From the NCBI GenBank assembly GCA_900556765.1, contig USQH01000042.1:1-10432 (forward strand): 10,432 bases of DNA. Direction: 5' to 3'. The position numbers were made by a program, and so were the translations under genes. This stretch comes from an uncultured Oscillospiraceae bacterium (lineage in GTDB: Bacteria > Bacillota > Clostridia > Oscillospirales > Acutalibacteraceae). Shown here one piece after another: positions 6,405 through 10,432 of this stretch (its first letter is position 1; each line of letters begins with the position of its first letter). Below the pieces are notes generated by a model, which had not been told where the DNA came from, searched no databases, and saw nothing but the letters and a program-made list of their open reading frames with translations.

Positions 6405-7976
6405 ATGCGAACGAGCGGTATTTTGATGCATATTTCATCCCTGCCGTCGCCGTACGGTATCGGTACTTTCGGAAAGGAGGCGTATCGCTTTGCCGACTTT
6501 CTGAAAAAAGCAGGGCAGACATACTGGCAGATACTGCCCATATGTCCTACTGCTTTCGGTGATTCACCGTATCAGTCATTCTCGGCGTATGCACTCAATC
6601 CTTATTTTATCGACCTTGATATGCTGGCGCAGAGCGGACTGCTTATTCCGTCCGAGTACGCGGGTATGAACTGGGGCGACCGCCCGAACAGCGTCGATTA
6701 CGACCTGATCTATAAAAATCGTTCGGTCGTGCTGCAAAAGGCGTATGAACGGTTTAAATCTAATATTCCTGCCGATTACGATCGATTTTGTGAGGATAGT
6801 GCGTGGTGGCTGGACGACTTTGCACTTTATATGGCGCTCAAAAACGCCTTTTCTGGCAAAGCATGGAGCGAGTGGGATGAACCACTGCGTATGCGTGATG
6901 AGGATGCGCTGCATCTTGCACGCCAGACTCTTGCCGACGACATCGGATTCTATAAAATGCAGCAGTATCTATGCCACAGCCAGTGGTTTGCACTTAAAAA
7001 GTATGTAAATTCGCTTGGTGTGAAGATAATCGGAGATATGCCTATATATGTCGCAGCCGACAGCGCCGATGTGTGGTCACAGCCGTCACAATTTGACCTT
7101 GATGAAAAGGGACATCCGGTCGAGGTCGCAGGTTGCCCGCCAGATGCGTTTTCGGAGGACGGACAGCTTTGGGGCAATCCGCTGTACAACTGGGCTGAAA
7201 TGGAGAAAAACGGTTATGAATGGTGGTGCCGCCGCATATCCCACTCGCTGAAGATATATGATGTGCTGCGGATTGACCATTTTCGCGGATTTGAGTCGTA
7301 TTACTCTATTCCCGCAGGAGATAAGACGGCAAAAAACGGTGTTTGGCGCAAGGGACCGGGAATAAAACTGTTTGATCGCGTAAAACAGCTTTACGGTGAA
7401 TTGCCGATAATTGCGGAGGATCTCGGCTTTTTGACCGATGAGGTGAGGGAAATGCTCAAACAGACCGGTTTCCCTGGCATGAAGATATTGCAGTTTGCAT
7501 TTGACTCACGCGAGGAAAGCGACTATTTACCGCACACTTATTCGCACAACTGCGTTGTTTATACCGGTACGCACGACAACGATACGATCATTGGATGGAC
7601 GCACAGTGCCGATCCTGCCGATGTCGAGTATGCACGTCGGTATTTGCGTATAAACAGCGCCGAAGGCTTTAATTGGGGTATGATTAAATCTGCATGGGCG
7701 AGTCCCGCCGATACGGCTATCATGATGATGCAGGATTTTATGGGACTGGACAGCGACGCTCGCATGAATGAGCCGTCCACTGTCGGAGGCAACTGGCGTT
7801 GGCGTATAGACGGCGGCTGCATAAATGACTGGCTGGCGCAGATTATTTATGAGAATACAAAGATATATTGCCGGCTGCCTGTCGATCCTACTGCCAAAAA
7901 GTCAAAGAACTCATCCGATACCGATGAAAAAACGGCAACGACTAAAAGAATAAAAACTAATAAAACTGAGAAATAA
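6405..7976 (+). CDS. malQ: 4-alpha-glucanotransferase (amylomaltase, GH77)
   Basis: This cytoplasmic enzyme moves alpha-1,4-glucan segments between maltooligosaccharides, releasing glucose and making longer chains for phosphorylase. GH77 signatures are all present: HISSLPSPYGIGTFG near the N-terminus, GDMPIYVAADSADVW (about 210-224), nucleophile Asp291 in RIDHFRGF, acid/base Glu338 in IIAEDLG and the third carboxylate Asp391 in GTHDND. These positions are close to Asp293/Glu340/Asp395 of Thermus amylomaltase. The length is 523 residues; the last 25 or so form a Lys/Thr/Ser-rich tail beyond the usual end of the fold. The start is 20 bases after the permease stop; AAGGAG (6387-6392) is 12 bases from the ATG, an unusually long gap. 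It is the last gene of the sugar operon and is the main evidence for maltodextrin use. Confidence 0.96.
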   Translation: MRTSGILMHISSLPSPYGIGTFGKEAYRFADFLKKAGQTYWQILPICPTAFGDSPYQSFSAYALNPYFIDLDMLAQSGLLIPSEYAGMNWGDRPNSVDYDLIYKNRSVVLQKAYERFKSNIPADYDRFCEDSAWWLDDFALYMALKNAFSGKAWSEWDEPLRMRDEDALHLARQTLADDIGFYKMQQYLCHSQWFALKKYVNSLGVKIIGDMPIYVAADSADVWSQPSQFDLDEKGHPVEVAGCPPDAFSEDGQLWGNPLYNWAEMEKNGYEWWCRRISHSLKIYDVLRIDHFRGFESYYSIPAGDKTAKNGVWRKGPGIKLFDRVKQLYGELPIIAEDLGFLTDEVREMLKQTGFPGMKILQFAFDSREESDYLPHTYSHNCVVYTGTHDNDTIIGWTHSADPADVEYARRYLRINSAEGFNWGMIKSAWASPADTAIMMMQDFMGLDSDARMNEPSTVGGNWRWRIDGGCINDWLAQIIYENTKIYCRLPVDPTAKKSKNSSDTDEKTATTKRIKTNKTEK

Positions 7977-8018
7977 AAAACAGCCCGACGAAATCGCAAC
8001 AGGATTCGTCGGGCTGTT
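7975..8018. terminator. Hairpin terminator shared by convergent malQ and rpsR
   Basis: CAGCCCGACGAA (7981-7992) pairs perfectly with TTCGTCGGGCTG (8005-8016), and the stem extends further around a bulge. The A run at 7975-7980 gives a U tract on the - strand, so it is a strong terminator for the rpsF operon. On the + strand only two T follow, so for malQ it is weaker, though convergent transcripts may both end here. Its left flank overlaps the malQ stop codon. Confidence 0.88.
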
Positions 8019-8037
8019 AAGTTGATTGAAAATATTA

Positions 8038-8283
8038 TCAGTCGCAGGTGTAGGGGAGAAGCGCAATATGACGAGCGCGCTTGATAGCTACGGTCAGTGC
8101 GCGCTGATGGCGGGCACAGGTGCCGGTAGTTCTTCTGGAGAGGATCTTACCTCTCTCGGAAACATACTTGCGAAGTCTGGCAATATCCTTGTAGTCGATG
8201 CTCTCGACTTTGTCAACACAGAATGAGCAAACCTTTTTGCGGCCTCTCTTGGCGCCGCGGTTAGGTCTTTCGTTTCTTTCCAT
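8038..8283 (-). CDS. rpsR: 30S ribosomal protein S18
   Basis: S18 binds the platform of the small ribosomal subunit together with S6. The 81-residue product shows the family pattern: a basic, variable N-terminus, KVCSFC, ESIDYKDIARLRKYVSERGKI, then TGTCARHQRALTVAIKRARHIALLPY. The CSFC pair together with the later Cys and His in TGTCARHQ suggests a zinc-binding form. The start is fixed by AAAGGAGGT eight bases upstream. It is the third gene of rpsF-ssb-rpsR, 61 bases after ssb, and ends just before the shared terminator. Confidence 0.97.
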   Translation of the reverse strand: MERNERPNRGAKRGRKKVCSFCVDKVESIDYKDIARLRKYVSERGKILSRRTTGTCARHQRALTVAIKRARHIALLPYTCD

Positions 8284-8313
8284 TGTGATTTACCTCCTTT
8301 TACAGGTGAGATA

Positions 8314-8331
8314 ATGGGCAAAAGCGCCCAT
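8314..8331 (-). repeat. Small stem-loop between ssb and rpsR
   Basis: ATGGGC (8314-8319) and GCCCAT (8326-8331) form a six-base-pair hairpin with a six-base loop in the 61-base spacer between ssb and rpsR. No T tract follows on the - strand, so it is not a terminator. It could be a processing or stability element; the signal is weak. Confidence 0.4.
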
Positions 8332-8344
8332 GAAAATTTTGTGA

Positions 8345-8773
8345 TCAGAACGGGAGATCGTCGTCTCCGCCGTCAAGCTCGGTGAAATCACCGGCGTCGG
8401 CGTTGGAGTAGGACGGCGCGGCATCGGAGCCGCGGCTGAATCCGCCGTTCACGTTTTCGTTCTTTGATCCGCAGAAATGCGCCTGATTGACCTGAATCTC
8501 CCAAGCTGTGCGCTTGTTGCCGTCGCGGTCGTCATAGCGGCGCGACTGCATGCTTCCCTCGATCGCGATCATCTGACCCTTGGCGAAATACTTGGATATA
8601 AATTCCGCAGTGCCTCTCCAAGCTGTGCAGTTGAAGAAGTCGGTCTGGCGGTCAGAGCCGCTGCGATAGGGACGGTCAACGGCCACGGAGAACGAAGTGA
8701 CCGAAATGTCGTTCGGGGTTTTTCGAAGTTCGGGATTGTCGGTCAGACGACCCATAATGATTATACTGTTCAT
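8345..8773 (-). CDS. ssb: Single-stranded DNA-binding protein
   Basis: SSB coats single-stranded DNA in replication, recombination and repair. The 142-residue product has the OB-fold pattern in residues 1-105: MNSIIIMGRLTDNPELRKTP, SFSVAVDRPYR, TDFFNCTAWRGTAEFISKYFAKGQMIAIEGSMQSR and an AWEIQV strand. A Gly/Ser/Asn-rich linker follows. The acidic tip DDDLPF is the protein-docking tail that recruits DNA-metabolism partners. The Shine-Dalgarno TAAGGAG (8784-8790) contains the rpsF stop codon TAA, so translation of the two genes is probably coupled. Position between rpsF and rpsR is the common bacterial order. Confidence 0.97.
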   Translation of the reverse strand: MNSIIIMGRLTDNPELRKTPNDISVTSFSVAVDRPYRSGSDRQTDFFNCTAWRGTAEFISKYFAKGQMIAIEGSMQSRRYDDRDGNKRTAWEIQVNQAHFCGSKNENVNGGFSRGSDAAPSYSNADAGDFTELDGGDDDLPF

Positions 8774-8787
8774 TATTTGCTATCTCC

Positions 8788-9069
8788 TTACTTCTTAATA
8801 ATCATAGAACGCAGAACGCCGTCGGTAATGTTAGTGATACGGTCAAGCTCTGCCGGGAATTCGGCTTCGCTCTCGAAATTGATCAAAACATAGTAGCCTT
8901 CGGCTTCGTCGTCGATGAGATAAGCGAGCTTGCGCTTGCCCCATTCGTCTACGTTTTCGATGGTGGCGTTTTCAGCGATAAGGGACTTGAACTTTTCTAC
9001 CAGAGCGGTAGTAGCTTCTTCACCCTTGCTTACTGAAAAGACCAGCACTGCTTCGTATGAGCTTTTCAT
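8788..9069 (-). CDS. rpsF: 30S ribosomal protein S6
   Basis: S6 binds the central domain of 16S rRNA as a complex with S18. The 93-residue product has the ferredoxin-like S6 pattern: SSYEAVLVFS at the start, VDEWGKRKLAYLIDDEAEGYYVLINFE in the middle, and ELDRITNITDGVLRSMIIKK at the end. Length is typical. AAGGAGG (9080-9086) lies ten bases before the ATG. It is the first gene of rpsF-ssb-rpsR and is preceded by a promoter close to consensus. Its stop codon is embedded in the ssb ribosome binding site. The leader may be bound by S6-S18 for feedback control, as is known in other bacteria. Confidence 0.97.
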   Translation of the reverse strand: MKSSYEAVLVFSVSKGEEATTALVEKFKSLIAENATIENVDEWGKRKLAYLIDDEAEGYYVLINFESEAEFPAELDRITNITDGVLRSMIIKK

Positions 9070-9079
9070 TATTTAAGCA

Positions 9080-9121
9080 CCTCCTTATGGACTTTTGGCC
9101 CCCGAAAAGGGAGCAAGGAAG
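9080..9121 (-). promoter_or_regulatory. Leader fold that can pair the rpsF Shine-Dalgarno
   Basis: In the rpsF leader RNA, CUUCCUU (9121-9115) is complementary to the Shine-Dalgarno AAGGAGG (9086-9080), with one G-U pair. Between them GCUCCC (9114-9109) pairs with GGGGGC (9103-9098) around a five-base loop, leaving a one-sided bulge of 11 bases. The fold would hide the ribosome binding site. Autoregulation of rpsF by an S6-S18 complex through leader RNA is known in other bacteria, but I do not see the CCG element described for that motif, so a match to it is not claimed. Confidence 0.55.
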
Positions 9122-9150
9122 CTAACGATCAAATTTCATTAGCACCGATT

Positions 9151-9179
9151 ATTATATCAACACGTCCGCCAATAGTCAA
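9151..9179 (-). promoter_or_regulatory. Sigma-A promoter of the rpsF-ssb-rpsR operon
   Basis: On the - strand TTGACT (9174-9179), a 17-base spacer and a perfect TATAAT (9151-9156). The predicted start is near 9144, giving a leader of about 75 bases before rpsF. Confidence 0.9.
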
Positions 9180-9303
9180 GCTTTTTATTACCAAAACCGT
9201 TATTTGTTGTATGTTTATCGGCTTGACACCGAACTGTAAAAAAACATGGTGCGATGATATACGTCATATTTTGGAAGTAAATGTTTAAAAAATAAAAAAA
9301 TCC

Positions 9304-9332
9304 TTTATTCGACGGCGCATATATGGTATAAT
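9304..9332 (+). promoter_or_regulatory. Extended -10 promoter of secA
   Basis: TATAAT (9327-9332) is preceded by TGG (9324-9326), an extended -10 element. The -35 position (TTTATT, 9304-9309, 17-base spacing) is weak, as is common for this class. The start would be near 9339, about 50 bases before the secA ATG. Confidence 0.78.
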
Positions 9333-9351
9333 ACTTTAAAATATGCCTGTT

Positions 9352-9368
9352 GGCGAAACGATTTCGCC
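9352..9368 (+). repeat. Hairpin directly upstream of the secA Shine-Dalgarno
   Basis: GGCGAAA (9352-9358) and TTTCGCC (9362-9368) form a perfect seven-base-pair stem with a three-base loop. It ends two bases before the AAAGGAAG ribosome binding site (9371-9378). It may influence secA translation or mRNA stability; no T tract follows, so it is not a terminator. Confidence 0.55.
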
Positions 9369-9387
9369 GGAAAGGAAGTTTCAAATA

Positions 9388-10432
9388 ATGAATTTTGCAA
9401 AGCTGTTTACAAAGAATTATTCAAAGCGCGAGCTAAAGCATGTCAATCCGATCGTCGATCAGATACTCGCGCTCGAAGATAAAACGGCAGAGCTCTCCGA
9501 CGAGGAACTGCGCGGAAAAACCGACGAATTTAAGGAAAGATATCAGTCAGGCGAGTCGCTTGACAGCCTGCTCCCCGAAGCATTCGCCGTTTGCCGTGAG
9601 GCGGCATGGCGCGTGCTGGGGATGAAGCACTATCCCGTTCAGCTTGTCGGCGGCGTCATACTGCACCAGGGCCGTATCAGCGAGATGAAGACCGGCGAAG
9701 GTAAAACACTTGTCGCCACACTGCCTGCCTATCTGAACGCACTGACAGGAAACGGCGTCCATATCGTTACGGTAAACGATTACCTTGCACGACGCGACTC
9801 CGAGTGGATGGGTAAGGTGTATCGTTTCCTCGGCCTTTCGGTAGGACTGATCGTTCACGACATGAATAACGCCGAGCGCAGAGCCGCTTATGCCGCCGAT
9901 ATAACCTACGGCACAAACAATGAACTCGGATTTGATTATCTTCGTGACAATATGGTCATCGAAAAGACTGACAGAGTGCAGCGCGGTCACGCTTTTGCAA
10001 TTGTTGACGAGGTGGACTCAATACTTATAGACGAGGCGCGCACACCGCTTATCATTTCCGGTAAGGGCGACTCATCGAGCGATATGTATCTGACAGCCAA
10101 TAAGTTTGCCAAAACGCTTAAAATGGTAAAGGTTCGTGAAACCGATTCCAAGGAGGATATCGACGAACAGTACGACGGCGATTTTGTCGTCGACGAAAAG
10201 GCAAAGACATGCGTGCTTACAAAAAGCGGCACGAAAAAGGCAGAGTCGTTTTTTAATGTTGAAAACCTCAGCGATCCAGACAATACCAGCCTTGCACACT
10301 ATATAAATCAGGCGATAAAGGCAAATGCCATTATGCACCGCGATATCGACTACGTCGTAAAGGACGGAGAGGTCATTATCGTCGACGAGTTCACCGGCCG
10401 ACTGATGTTCGGCCGCCGCTACAGCGACGGTC
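9388..10432 (+). CDS. secA: Protein translocase ATPase SecA (3' truncated by window edge)
   Basis: SecA is the ATPase motor that drives preproteins through the SecYEG channel. The frame is open from 9388 to the window end, giving 348 N-terminal residues of a protein usually 800-950 long. Visible are the N-terminal SecY-contact helix and NBD1 with Walker A MKTGEGKT (residues 100-107), VTVNDYLARRD, TYGTNNELGFDYLRDNM and Walker B DEVDSILIDEARTPLIISG (207-225). The preprotein cross-linking domain follows, ending at IVDEFTGRLMFGRRYSDG. The start has AAAGGAAG upstream and matches the common beginning of the family (M-x-F-x-KLF). An in-frame ATG at 9343 lies only a few bases from the predicted transcript start and has no ribosome binding site, so it is rejected. 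No SecM-like arrest peptide fits in the short leader. Confidence 0.97.
   Translation, partial: MNFAKLFTKNYSKRELKHVNPIVDQILALEDKTAELSDEELRGKTDEFKERYQSGESLDSLLPEAFAVCREAAWRVLGMKHYPVQLVGGVILHQGRISEMKTGEGKTLVATLPAYLNALTGNGVHIVTVNDYLARRDSEWMGKVYRFLGLSVGLIVHDMNNAERRAAYAADITYGTNNELGFDYLRDNMVIEKTDRVQRGHAFAIVDEVDSILIDEARTPLIISGKGDSSSDMYLTANKFAKTLKMVKVRETDSKEDIDEQYDGDFVVDEKAKTCVLTKSGTKKAESFFNVENLSDPDNTSLAHYINQAIKANAIMHRDIDYVVKDGEVIIVDEFTGRLMFGRRYSDG

Larger units (their letters stand above)
9070..9387. other. Divergent intergenic region between rpsF and secA
   Basis: This 318-base gene-free stretch holds the rpsF leader and promoter (9070-9179) and the secA promoter and leader (9304-9387). The AT-rich part in between (9180-9300) shows a lone TTGACA at 9223-9228 without a matching -10 element and nothing else I can support. 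Confidence 0.7.

Noticed and set aside
8477..8893. 138-residue open frame antisense to ssb and rpsF
   Set aside because: Both genes on the other strand are unmistakable; this is a shadow frame.
9223..9228. TTGACA as the -35 of a secA promoter
   Set aside because: No -10 element lies 16-19 bases downstream; the extended -10 at 9324-9332 is a better secA promoter.
9343..9387. In-frame upstream ATG extending SecA by 15 residues
   Set aside because: It sits a few bases from the predicted transcript start without a ribosome binding site, and the added residues are not typical of SecA.
9547..9990. 147-residue open frame antisense to secA
   Set aside because: It is a mirror of the highly conserved SecA NBD1 coding sequence and has no independent support.

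Overview
This window looks like chromosomal DNA from a low-to-mid GC, Gram-positive member of the Clostridia, probably of the Ruminococcus/Oscillospiraceae type. Evidence for this is the Agr-type peptide system, an rpsF-ssb-rpsR operon with strong AAGGAGG ribosome binding sites, TTGACA-N17-TATAAT promoters, a CUT1 sugar importer without its own ATPase next to malQ, and an S18 with a CxxC motif. Family level is an inference from protein style. No mobile element, CRISPR array, tRNA or rRNA was seen.

Left edge (1-640, + strand): the 3' part of agrB overlaps a 49-residue agrD missed by ordinary ORF calling. AgrB is the membrane protease that cuts and cyclises the AgrD propeptide, so this is a peptide quorum-sensing module. 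Its kinase and response regulator (AgrC/AgrA) are not in the window. A hairpin that looks functional in both directions separates it from the convergent next gene. Region 650-2890 (- strand): a single-gene ECF vitamin-transporter S component and asnS (asparaginyl-tRNA synthetase), each with a readable sigma-A promoter; asnS also has a clear terminator.

Centre (2890-7976, + strand): a carbohydrate uptake operon made of a lipoprotein binding protein, two CUT1 permeases (ATGA overlap) and MalQ 4-alpha-glucanotransferase. With malQ as the last gene, maltodextrin is the likely substrate: the importer brings in linear alpha-glucans and MalQ disproportionates them. The binding-protein gene carries a frameshift near 4062-4097 in this sequence. 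Between it and the permeases lies a GAAA-capped hairpin with a T tract, which would let the binding protein be made in excess. Several inverted repeats precede the operon. No importer ATPase and no regulator gene are present here.

Right part: the - strand operon rpsF-ssb-rpsR (ribosomal S6, single-strand DNA-binding protein, ribosomal S18) runs from a near-consensus promoter at 9151-9179 to a hairpin shared with the end of malQ. Its leader can fold so that the rpsF Shine-Dalgarno is paired. Divergent from it, secA (preprotein translocase ATPase) starts at 9388 from an extended -10 promoter and runs off the right edge.

The most notable items are the AgrBD pair with a predicted five-residue CYIFY thiolactone, the frameshifted solute-binding protein, the rpsF leader fold, and the palindrome-rich control region of the sugar operon. 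I did not find a convincing wholly new system.
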